Assembly (NCBI GenBank): GCA_046724665.1
Contig: JBKOWZ010000086.1
Location: 1-14,644, forward strand
From: Actinocrinis sp046724665
GTDB taxonomy: Bacteria > Actinomycetota > Actinomycetes > Streptomycetales > Catenulisporaceae
DNA length: 14,644 bases
Direction of reading: 5' to 3'
Position numbers and translations under genes: made by a program. Shown one piece after another: positions 1 through 9,375 of this stretch (the stretch's first letter is position 1; each line of letters begins with the position of its first letter). The notes beneath the pieces are model-generated. The model did not search any database. It had not been told where the DNA came from and saw nothing but the letters and a program-made list of their open reading frames with translations.

Positions 1-306
1 CACGTAGCCGCCGCCACTGGGCACGACGTAGACGAGCGTGTCGCTGTACGAGACGTTGATGCAGGTCGAGTAGCCGTGCGAGTTGGCCGACGACAACAAC
101 GCATTGCGGGCGCTGGTCTCGGCGGCCGCCGCGGCAGCGCCGGAGTTCGCGCCCCACGTGGGCGAGCCGGTCGCGCTCAGCGTGGCCGAGGCGTGCGCCG
201 CCACCGGGCTGAGCGCCACTGCGAGCCCCGCGACGCCTGCGGCGGCGACTGCGCGTCCGAGCGCGCGACGGGCGACGTGCCGACGTGCTACCGCAAGTTG
301 CTTCAC
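1..306 (-). CDS. Secreted protein of unknown function, C-terminus cut by window edge
   Basis: Reading the minus strand from the GTG at 306-304 gives 102 stop-free codons that run off the left edge. The start is supported by a Shine-Dalgarno core GGGGA at 317-313, six bases upstream. The N-terminus is a classical signal peptide: a basic region with six Arg within residues 8-18 (RRHVARRALGR), a hydrophobic Ala/Val/Leu stretch at about 19-37, and a cleavage site after AHA (39) or ASA (41). The visible mature part is Ala/Ser-rich, has one Cys (82), and ends in a YSDTLVYVVPSGGGYV-like segment that suggests beta structure. I do not recognise the family. The gene is divergent from the C1 protease across a 329-base spacer. 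Export is well supported; function is open. A truncated Tat or Sec substrate with a missing catalytic domain cannot be excluded. Confidence 0.7.
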   Translation of the reverse strand, partial: MKQLAVARRHVARRALGRAVAAAGVAGLAVALSPVAAHASATLSATGSPTWGANSGAAAAAAETSARNALLSSANSHGYSTCINVSYSDTLVYVVPSGGGYV

Positions 307-352
307 TGTCTCTCCCCTTCGCCAGCGGCCCCGCATGGGCCGGCGATGGCAC

Positions 353-380
353 GTTAGAAAGACAGAACTCGAATATGCAA
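353..380 (-). promoter_or_regulatory. Weak candidate promoter of the secreted-protein gene
   Basis: On the minus strand TTGCAT (380-375) and TCTAAC (358-353) are separated by 16 bases. The match is 3/6 for the -35 box and 4/6 for the -10 box. It would give a leader of about 40 bases ahead of the GTG at 306. This is positional inference only. Confidence 0.25.
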
Positions 381-431
381 GGCCGTTCGCCCCGCCGCGG
401 GCCGAGCCGCCGCTCAGCGCGTCGCGCCGCC

Positions 432-440
432 GAAAGTTTC
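432..440. promoter_or_regulatory. GAAAGTTTC palindrome, possible LacI-family operator
   Basis: A nine-base palindrome with four-base arms lies in the divergent spacer. From memory, GAAA-C/G-TTTC elements act as cis-elements upstream of Streptomyces xylanase genes. The match is short, so a chance occurrence is quite possible. Confidence 0.2.
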
Positions 441-635
441 AGCCTTCCCCGGCAGACGACGGCGGCGACACGGGCCGCGTCATCCGATTGGCGGACTGTA
501 CGCACCGCGACGACAGGATTACCTTCGGGAGTGGACGACGTTCGTGTTCCGCGTGGGGAAGGGAAGGCCCCGCGGTGGTAACGGGGAAGCGCACCATCTG
601 GAACGCGCCGTCCTTCTCGAACAGGGGGAAGCATC

Positions 636-1436
636 ATGGAACGTGCCGTCTCACGTTACGGCTGGGTTCCCGACCTGCCCGACGCGCGCGACCACATCTA
701 CGCCGCGCCGCGCCTCGGGCTGATCAGCCCGCCGCCGCGGGTGGACCTGCGCGAGCAGATGCCGGCGGTGTACGACCAGGGCAGGATCGGCAGCTGCACC
801 GCGAACGCGATCGGTGCCGCGTTCGAGTTCGACCTGGTGCGCCAGCAGTTGGCGGACTTCACGCCCTCGCGGCTGTTCATCTACTACAACGAGCGCGTCA
901 TGGAGCGGCACGTGGGCTTCGACTCCGGCGCGCAGATCCGCGACGGGATCAAGTCGGTGGCGACCCTCGGGGTCTGCCCGGAGACCGAGTGGCCGTACGA
1001 CGACACGCCTCCGCTCACCGACGGCGGGCCGTGGCCGCCGCAATCGGCCGCCGGGCAGCGGCCGACCGAGAGCTGCTACACGGACGCCAAGAAGTCGGTC
1101 GCGGTCTCGTACCACCGGATCGTGCGGAACGTGGACCAGTTCAAGGGCTGCCTGGCGGCGGGCTACCCGTTCGTGTTCGGCTTCGCCGTCTACGAGGGCT
1201 TCGAGAGCGCCGAGGTCGCGCACAGCGGCGAGGTACGACTGCCGACGCCGGACGAGCCGCTGATCGGCGGCCACGCGGTACTCGCCGTGGGGTACGACGA
1301 CGAGACGCAGCGCTTCCTGGTGCGCAACTCGTGGGGCACGAGGTGGGGTAAGAACGGGTACTTCACCATGCCGTACTCGTACCTGACCGAGCGTGGACTC
1401 GCCTCAGACTTCTGGACGATCCGCGTCGTGTCCTGA
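636..1436 (+). CDS. C1-family (papain-like) cysteine protease, non-secreted
   Basis: The 266-residue product has the full papain-type active site. Gln48 (oxyanion hole) and the nucleophile Cys54 lie in YDQGRIGSCTANA, His213 in GGHAVLAVGYD, and Asn231 in VRNSWGTRWG, followed by the usual KNGYFTMPYSY segment. The N-terminal stretch YGWVPDLPDARDHIYAAPR is typical of bacterial and archaeal C1 proteins, which start near the mature domain and lack a long inhibitory propeptide. No signal peptide or membrane segment is visible, so a cytoplasmic location is inferred. The ATG at 636 is supported by AGGGGG at 623-628, seven bases upstream. The gene appears monocistronic and is followed by a 13-bp hairpin. 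The substrate is unknown. C1 family assignment is very likely; activity is probable because all key residues are present. Confidence 0.92.
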   Translation: MERAVSRYGWVPDLPDARDHIYAAPRLGLISPPPRVDLREQMPAVYDQGRIGSCTANAIGAAFEFDLVRQQLADFTPSRLFIYYNERVMERHVGFDSGAQIRDGIKSVATLGVCPETEWPYDDTPPLTDGGPWPPQSAAGQRPTESCYTDAKKSVAVSYHRIVRNVDQFKGCLAAGYPFVFGFAVYEGFESAEVAHSGEVRLPTPDEPLIGGHAVLAVGYDDETQRFLVRNSWGTRWGKNGYFTMPYSYLTERGLASDFWTIRVVS

Positions 1437-1445
1437 CCACGGCAA

Positions 1446-1491
1446 CGCGGCGTTCGGGCAGCGGACTCAATCCCGCCACCCGAACGCCGCG
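1446..1491 (+). terminator. Hairpin after the C1 protease gene
   Basis: A perfect 13-bp inverted repeat (arms 1446-1458 and 1479-1491, CGCGGCGTTCGGG and its complement) with a 20-base loop starts ten bases after the stop codon. No T-tract follows, which is common for actinobacterial terminators. It may also stabilise the mRNA 3' end. Confidence 0.65.
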
Positions 1492-1562
1492 CGTAGGAGC
1501 ATGCGTGGAGCGATCCCATGGTTTTCTCGTGTCAGGTCGGGCCGCCGCCGACGCCGCGAAGG

Positions 1563-1578
1563 TAGGGTTGGGGCCGTG
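1563..1578 (+). promoter_or_regulatory. Candidate leaderless promoter of the DUF2461 gene
   Basis: TAGGGT at 1563-1568 fits the actinobacterial -10 pattern TANNNT and ends seven bases before the GTG at 1576, so transcription would start at or next to the start codon. No good Shine-Dalgarno lies at normal distance (AAGG at 1559 is 13 bases away). No clear -35 box is visible. Confidence 0.4.
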
Positions 1579-2217
1579 ACCTTCCACGGCTGGCCGGTCG
1601 AGTCGCTGGAGTTCTACGAGGGGCTCGAGGCCGACAACTCCAAGACGTACTGGACCGAGCACAAGGCGGTCTACGAGGCGCACGTGCTCGCGCCGATGAC
1701 CGCGCTGCTCGACGAGCTGGCGGAGGAGTTCGGCGAGGGGAAGATCTTCCGGCCGTACCGCGACGTGCGCTTCAGTCAGGACAAGTCGCCGTACAAGACC
1801 GCCATCGGCGCGACGCTGTCGCGCGGCGGGTACGTGCAGCTGTCCGCACGAGGGCTGGCATCCGGATGCGGATACCACGTGATGGCGCCCGACCAGGTCG
1901 ATCGGTATCGCAAGGCGGTCGGCGACGACCGCACCGGCGAGCAGTTGCGCCGTGTGGTGGAGCGGTTGGAGGCGCAGGGGATCACGGTCACCGCGCGGCA
2001 GACGCTCAAGACCGTGCCGCGCGGCTATCCGAAGGAGCACCCGCGCGCCGAACTGCTGCGCAACAAGGATCTGATCGCCTGGCAGGAGTGGCCGGTCGAG
2101 CCGTGGCTGGAGAGCGCCGGCGCGAAGGACCGGGTCGTGTCGTTCCTGCGCGCGGCGCGGCCGCTTGCCGAGTGGCTCGACGTCCACGTCGGGCCGTCGG
2201 GCATGCCCGGGCGCTGA
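1576..2217 (+). CDS. DUF2461 (TIGR02453-type) family protein
   Basis: The 213-residue product matches the DUF2461 family from end to end. It opens with FHGWPVESLEFYEGLEADNSKTYW (conserved FxxGLxxNNxxxW-like start) and carries the family core FRPYRDVRFSQDKSPYKT at residues 58-75. It continues with a GGYVQLSARGLASGCGYH segment and a C-terminal LRNKDLIAWQEW motif. The biochemical function of the family is unknown to me. In-frame starts exist at 1393 and 1501, but the family begins at the third residue after the GTG at 1576, and a -10-like TAGGGT sits exactly where a leaderless transcript would need it, so 1576 is preferred. There are no signal peptide or membrane segments, so it is probably cytosolic. 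It stands alone between the protease hairpin and the GH3 promoter. Confidence 0.87.
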   Translation: MTFHGWPVESLEFYEGLEADNSKTYWTEHKAVYEAHVLAPMTALLDELAEEFGEGKIFRPYRDVRFSQDKSPYKTAIGATLSRGGYVQLSARGLASGCGYHVMAPDQVDRYRKAVGDDRTGEQLRRVVERLEAQGITVTARQTLKTVPRGYPKEHPRAELLRNKDLIAWQEWPVEPWLESAGAKDRVVSFLRAARPLAEWLDVHVGPSGMPGR

Positions 2218-2231
2218 CCCAAGTACCAGTA

Positions 2232-2272
2232 CCGGCGCACAAGCACTCACGCGCGCGCTCACGTCGCGCCGG
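2232..2272 (+). terminator. Weak hairpin after the DUF2461 gene
   Basis: A 7-bp inverted repeat (CCGGCGC at 2232-2238, GCGCCGG at 2266-2272) encloses a GC-rich 27-base loop 14 bases after the stop codon. It is the only candidate terminator here and could be chance in such GC-rich DNA. Confidence 0.25.
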
Positions 2273-2332
2273 CCCGAGCGGCACCGCTTCCGACACCACA
2301 TCACGCCGATACAGGTTTTTGTTTCACATTCC

Positions 2333-2361
2333 TTGACGCGGCCTGCTCTTCGGACTGTATT
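2333..2361 (+). promoter_or_regulatory. Sigma-70-like promoter of the GH3 gene
   Basis: TTGACG (2333-2338, 5/6 match) and TGTATT (2356-2361, 4/6) are separated by exactly 17 bases. The predicted transcription start is near 2368, giving a leader of about 60 bases before the ATG at 2428. The flanking DNA is AT-richer than its surroundings. Confidence 0.6.
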
Positions 2362-2368
2362 GCATCGG

Positions 2369-2383
2369 TGGAAGCGCTCTCCA
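2369..2383. promoter_or_regulatory. LacI/CebR-like operator at the GH3 transcription start
   Basis: TGGAAGCGCTCTCCA is a near-palindrome around the AGCGCT core (2373-2378). The CebR consensus of actinobacteria for cellobiose control is TGGGAGCGCTCCCA; this site has the same core and outer TGG/CCA with one extra base in the right arm. It begins right after the predicted transcription start, a good place for repression. No LacI gene lies in the window. Confidence 0.5.
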
Positions 2384-2427
2384 TCCATCGGCGGTGCATC
2401 GCCGCACTGACCCGAGGAGGTCGAGTT

Positions 2428-4929
2428 ATGCCTGTTTGGAGACTTTCGCGCGTAATTCCGCTCGCCCGACCCAGCCGCCGCGGCAGAACCGTGGCCGCGC
2501 TGACCGCGGCCGCCACCGTCGCCGGAATCGGGATCGGCGTACCGGTGCTGGCGGCCGGCAGCGACAACGGCGGCGCACTCACCACGACGTCGGCCGCGGC
2601 CTGGCTCGATGCCGCGCGGCCGGTCTCAGCACGCGTGGACGCCCTGCTGGGCGCGATGACGCTGCCGGAGAAGGTCGGCCAGATGGACCAGCAACTGGTC
2701 ACCACGCTCACCGACACGAACGGCGCCACCTGCGGTGACAGCGGCTGGAACACGCCGAATCCCGCCTGCTTGCAGAAGATCCTGGTGACCGATCACGTCG
2801 GCTCGGTCCTGGCCGGCGGCACCAACAACCCGCCCGACACCACCGGCGGCGGCGGTGTCGGCAACACCGGCTTCGACTGGGCCACCGAGTACAACATCAT
2901 CCAGCAGTACGCGATCAAGAACTCCCGGCTGCACATCCCGCTGGTCTTCGGCGTGGACGCGGTGCACGGCTTCGGCCATCCGTGGCAGGCGCCGCTGTTC
3001 CCGCAGTCGATCGGGATCGGCGCCACCTGGGATCCGGCGGTGGCGCAGGCCGGCGGCGCGGTCACCGCGAACGCGCTGCGCGCGACCGGCTGGGTCTGGG
3101 ACTTCGCGCCGGTTCAGGATCTCTCCCGCGACAACCGCTGGGGCCGGACGTACGAGACGTGGGCCGAGGAGCCGGCCCTGGCCTCGGCGTTGGGCGCCGC
3201 GAACGTCAGGGGTCTGCAAGCGGCGGCCGGCCCGGGCGGCGGTCTGAAGGTGTCCGCCACGGTCAAGCACTTCGCCGGGTACTCGCAGGCGGTCAACGGA
3301 CACGACCGCAACGAGGCGCTGCTGCCGCTCAACTACCTCCAGAACACGATCCTGCCGTCGTACGCCGCCGCGATCGACGCCGGGTCCGGCGCCGTGATGG
3401 TCAACTCGGGTTCGGTCAACGGCGTCCCGGCGACCGGCTCGCACTACCTGCTCACCGACATCCTGCGCGGCCAGCTGGGCTTCAAGGGGGTGGTGATCAG
3501 CGACTACCAGGACGTGCAGGCGTTGCAGAGCACGTACCACGTCGCCGCCGACCTGCCCGGCGCGATCGCCGTCGCGGTCAACGCCGGCGTGGACATGGGC
3601 ATGGTGGTCAGCAATCCGGACCAGTGGCAGGCCGCGATCCTCCAGGACGTGAACACCGGCAAGATCTCGCACGCGCGCATCGACCAGGCCGTGCGCCGCA
3701 TCCTGACCATGAAGTTCGAGCTCGGCCTGTTCGACCAGCCGTGCGCGGCCGACCCGAGCAAGCCGTGCGTGGACGCGAGCGCCGCGAACGCCGCGGTCAC
3801 CGCCGGACGCGACCGGACGCTCAAGGCCGCGCGGGAGTCGGTCACCCTGCTGCGCAATCAGAACGGCGTGCTGCCCCTGTCGCCGTCGGCGAAGGTCGTG
3901 GTCACCGGGCCGAGCGCGGACTCGATGACCAACCAGCTCGGCGGGTGGAGCGTCAGCTGGCAGGGCGTCTTCGGCGCCGGGCACGTGTGCTGCATGGGTC
4001 CGGCCGACCAGATCCCGCCGGGCACCACCGTGCGCGAGGGGGTCGAGGCCGCGGACTCGGCCGCGATCTTCGCGCCCGATCAGGCGACGGCGCTAGCCCA
4101 CGCGAGTGAAGCCGACGCGTACGTCGTCGCGGTCGGCGAGAAGGCGTACGCCGAAGGGCTCGGCGACAACCCGGCGCCCGCGCTGCCGCCGGACCAGCAG
4201 GCGCTGATCACCGCGCTCGAAGGCACCGGAAAGCCGGTCGTCGTCGTCGTGATCGCCGGGCGGCCGGTCGGGCTCGGCCCGGCGCAGCGGGCGAACGCGG
4301 TGCTGATGGCCTATCAGGGCAGCACCGAGGCGGGCACAGCGGTCGCCGACGCGCTCTTCGGGAAGATCAACCCGAGCGGCAAGCTGCCGGTCGGCTGGCC
4401 GTCGGACGCCTCCGGCGTCGGAGGCGACTTCAACGGCGGCGCGCCCTCGCCGCTCGGCGACCAGCCGAAGTTCTTCGACCAGCTGAACGGAACCGGCTCC
4501 GGGCCCGGCCACGCATACAACCCGCTCTATCCGTTCGGCTACGGCCTGTCGTACACAACCTTCCAGACCACGAACCTGTCGGTCACGCCGTCGGTGAGTC
4601 GGCACGGCGCGGTCACCGCGACGTTCACGGTCACCAACAGCGGCTCGACCGCCGGTACGGACATCGTGCCGGTCTACGTCGCGCAGCCGGTCAGCGCGGT
4701 GCTCGTTCCGCCGCAGCGCCTGGCCGGATTCACCCGCGTGACGCTCGGTCCTGGCGAGTCGAAGCAGGTCAGCGTGACCTTCCCGGTCTCGGTGCTGGCC
4801 GTGAGCCAGGGCGACATCAACGGCGCCGCGCCGCCAAGCGTCGTGCCGGGCAACTACGTCGTGCAGCTCGACAAGAACGACACGACGCCGTATGACGTCG
4901 CACTGTCGGCGCCATTCACCATTCAGTAG
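2428..4929 (+). CDS. Secreted glycoside hydrolase family 3 beta-glucosidase
   Basis: The 833-residue product carries a signal peptide (basic start, hydrophobic stretch about residues 22-42, cleavage near VLAAG) and the full GH3 layout. The barrel domain spans roughly 55-440, with DAVHGF, GRTYETWAEEP, KHFAGY and the nucleophile Asp359 in VVISDYQD. The alpha/beta sandwich domain (about 470-690) has GEKAYAEGLGDN, where Glu576 fits the acid/base Glu of plant and bacterial ExoI-type enzymes. A C-terminal fibronectin-III-like domain (about 720-820) has QRLAGFTRVTLGPGES. Enzymes of this type release glucose from cello-oligosaccharides or beta-glucans; the exact linkage is not predictable. The ATG at 2428 is chosen over the GTG at 2368 because GAGGAGG (2414-2420) lies seven bases upstream and the signal peptide begins there. 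A promoter, a LacI-like operator and a terminal hairpin mark it as a single sugar-responsive unit. Confidence 0.95.
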   Translation: MPVWRLSRVIPLARPSRRGRTVAALTAAATVAGIGIGVPVLAAGSDNGGALTTTSAAAWLDAARPVSARVDALLGAMTLPEKVGQMDQQLVTTLTDTNGATCGDSGWNTPNPACLQKILVTDHVGSVLAGGTNNPPDTTGGGGVGNTGFDWATEYNIIQQYAIKNSRLHIPLVFGVDAVHGFGHPWQAPLFPQSIGIGATWDPAVAQAGGAVTANALRATGWVWDFAPVQDLSRDNRWGRTYETWAEEPALASALGAANVRGLQAAAGPGGGLKVSATVKHFAGYSQAVNGHDRNEALLPLNYLQNTILPSYAAAIDAGSGAVMVNSGSVNGVPATGSHYLLTDILRGQLGFKGVVISDYQDVQALQSTYHVAADLPGAIAVAVNAGVDMGMVVSNPDQWQAAILQDVNTGKISHARIDQAVRRILTMKFELGLFDQPCAADPSKPCVDASAANAAVTAGRDRTLKAARESVTLLRNQNGVLPLSPSAKVVVTGPSADSMTNQLGGWSVSWQGVFGAGHVCCMGPADQIPPGTTVREGVEAADSAAIFAPDQATALAHASEADAYVVAVGEKAYAEGLGDNPAPALPPDQQALITALEGTGKPVVVVVIAGRPVGLGPAQRANAVLMAYQGSTEAGTAVADALFGKINPSGKLPVGWPSDASGVGGDFNGGAPSPLGDQPKFFDQLNGTGSGPGHAYNPLYPFGYGLSYTTFQTTNLSVTPSVSRHGAVTATFTVTNSGSTAGTDIVPVYVAQPVSAVLVPPQRLAGFTRVTLGPGESKQVSVTFPVSVLAVSQGDINGAAPPSVVPGNYVVQLDKNDTTPYDVALSAPFTIQ

Positions 4930-4957
4930 ATCAACGGCCGAATAGCGCACGGCTCAC

Positions 4958-5001
4958 CGCGCGTGGTGCCGCGTCCTGAGGCGGATGCGGCACCACGCGC
5001 G
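4958..5001 (+). terminator. Strong hairpin after the GH3 gene
   Basis: A perfect 15-bp GC-rich inverted repeat (arms 4958-4972 and 4987-5001) with a 14-base loop begins 28 bases after the stop codon. No T-tract follows directly, though a T-rich patch occurs at 5014-5025. It separates the GH3 unit from the methyltransferase promoter. Confidence 0.75.
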
Positions 5002-5025
5002 CTTGATGATCCACTTTAAATTTTC

Positions 5026-5054
5026 CATACTGCAAGCCGTGAACTTGCAGTATG
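5026..5054. promoter_or_regulatory. Perfect 11-bp inverted-repeat operator
   Basis: CATACTGCAAG (5026-5036) and CTTGCAGTATG (5044-5054) form a perfect inverted repeat with a 7-base spacer, 36 bases before the methyltransferase start. The right arm runs into the -10-like TATGAT, so a bound protein would cover the promoter. It is not GC-rich and has no T-tract, so an operator fits better than a terminator. The binding protein is not encoded nearby; an XRE-type regulator is a guess based on usual partners of this methyltransferase family. Confidence 0.55.
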
Positions 5055-5057
5055 ATC
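5052..5057 (+). promoter_or_regulatory. Candidate -10 box of the methyltransferase gene
   Basis: TATGAT matches the -10 consensus at 5/6. No good -35 box lies 16-18 bases upstream, where the inverted repeat sits, which would fit regulator-dependent transcription. The predicted leader is about 27 bases. Confidence 0.45.
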
Positions 5058-5090
5058 AGGGGCCTACCTTGGCGAACGGAGGGTTCCGTC

Positions 5091-5900
5091 GTGTCGGAGA
5101 AGGGCCTGACGGCTGATCAGATCGACACCAATACCCCCCATCCGGCTCGAATGTATGACTACTACCTCGGCGGGCGGGATAACTACGAGGTCGATCGGAT
5201 CGCCGCGCAGCGGGTCATCGACGTCATCCCGGGCATACTCAACGGCGCCCGCGACAACCGGGCGTTCCTGCGCCGCGCGGTGCGCACGGTCGTGGCGCAG
5301 TACGGCATCCGGCAGATCCTCGACATCGGCACCGGCATCCCGACCTCGCCCAACACGCACGAGGTCGCGCAGGGCGTCGCGCCGGAGACCAGCGTGGTCT
5401 ACGTGGACAACGACCCGATCGTCGGCGTGCACGCGAACGCGCGCCTGATCGGCGCCGGCCACACCGCGTTCCTGCTCGGCGACGTGCGGCAACCCGCGCC
5501 GCTCCTCGCGCGGGTCCGCGCCGAGGAGCTGATCGACTTCAACCAGCCGGTGGCGCTGCTGCTCGTCGCGTTGATGCACTTCGTCGCCGACGCGGAGGAG
5601 CCGTACCGGATCGTCGCCGAACTGCTCGACGCGCTGCCTTCCGGCAGCTTCCTGGTGCTCTCGCACGGGACCATGGACCGGGCGACCGTCCGGGACTTCG
5701 AACCGGTCGCGGAAATGCTCGACGTGTACAAGAACGCGACTGCCTCGCTGAACCTGCGCACCCACGAGCAGGTGCTCCCCTTCTTCGACGGTCTTCAACT
5801 GCTCGAGCCCGGCCTCGTCTCGGTCTCCGAGTGGCGCCTCGACCCCGAGGACGAGCCGCACTGGATGGGCATTTACGGCGGCGTAGGGTACAAGCCCTAA
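5091..5900 (+). CDS. SAM-dependent methyltransferase, DUF574 / Methyltransf_19 family
   Basis: The 269-residue product has the family signature HPARMYDYYLGGRDNYEVDR at residues 17-36. It also has SAM-binding motif I (LDIGTGIPT, Asp78 region), the acidic end of strand two (VYVDNDPIV), and a GDVRQP segment. Family members are numerous in filamentous actinomycetes, often beside XRE regulators and DUF397 proteins. Their substrates are mostly unknown, and here the usual partners are absent. The GTG at 5091 is preferred because GGAGGG (5078-5083) is seven bases upstream. The in-frame ATG at 5052 would place the coding start inside the operator and -10 box. The gene is monocistronic; 5901-5943 downstream shows only a weak 5-bp stem (5904-5917). 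No signal peptide, so cytosolic. Confidence 0.92.
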   Translation: MSEKGLTADQIDTNTPHPARMYDYYLGGRDNYEVDRIAAQRVIDVIPGILNGARDNRAFLRRAVRTVVAQYGIRQILDIGTGIPTSPNTHEVAQGVAPETSVVYVDNDPIVGVHANARLIGAGHTAFLLGDVRQPAPLLARVRAEELIDFNQPVALLLVALMHFVADAEEPYRIVAELLDALPSGSFLVLSHGTMDRATVRDFEPVAEMLDVYKNATASLNLRTHEQVLPFFDGLQLLEPGLVSVSEWRLDPEDEPHWMGIYGGVGYKP

Positions 5901-5943
5901 GCGCCTGAAGGCTCAGGAAAAAGGCTTAGCCAGGGATGGCGTA

Positions 5944-5967
5944 AAAACAAGCGCGCAAGCTTGTTTT
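5944..5967. promoter_or_regulatory. Candidate TetR operator upstream of the acyl-CoA operon
   Basis: AAAACAAGC (5944-5952) and GCTTGTTTT (5959-5967) form a perfect 9-bp inverted repeat with a 6-base centre, ending 28 bases before the first start codon. Size and symmetry suit a TetR-family dimer, and a TetR gene is fifth in this operon. Since the stem ends in a T-run it could instead act as a terminator for the upstream methyltransferase gene; the A/T-rich outer arms make that less likely. No clear -35/-10 pair was found; TAAAAA at 5942 is a possible -10. Confidence 0.55.
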
Positions 5968-5995
5968 GCCGCCCGGGCCGTGCGAGGCTCACGCT

Positions 5996-9360
<3,365 letters not shown>

Positions 9361-9375
9361 CGCGCGGCCGCGGCC

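Larger units (their letters stand above)
307..635. other. Divergent intergenic region without a gene
   Basis: This 329-base spacer lies between two divergent starts (306 minus, 636 plus) and must carry both promoters. The long open frames crossing it look like GC-rich shadow frames: they continue out of frame into the protease gene and have low-complexity Arg/Ala composition. It holds a possible minus-strand promoter at 353-380, a GAAAGTTTC palindrome at 432-440, and a Shine-Dalgarno AGGGGG at 623-628 for the protease. I could not identify a convincing plus-strand -35/-10 pair. Confidence 0.6.

Noticed and set aside
425..467. CGCCGCC/GGCGGCG inverted repeat in the divergent spacer
   Set aside because: Seven-bp GC-only arms with a 29-base loop are expected by chance in such GC-rich DNA.
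83..1351. A 422-codon plus-strand open frame across the left intergenic region and the C1 protease gene
   Set aside because: Low-complexity Ala/Arg shadow of GC-rich DNA; it overlaps the well-supported protease in another frame and has no family motif.
2626..3984. Long minus-strand open frame opposite the GH3 gene
   Set aside because: Arg/Val/Gly-rich antisense shadow without ribosome site or motif; the plus strand encodes an intact GH3 enzyme here.
5904..5917. CCTGA/TCAGG hairpin after the methyltransferase gene as terminator
   Set aside because: Only five base pairs; kept as a remark and not listed as a feature.
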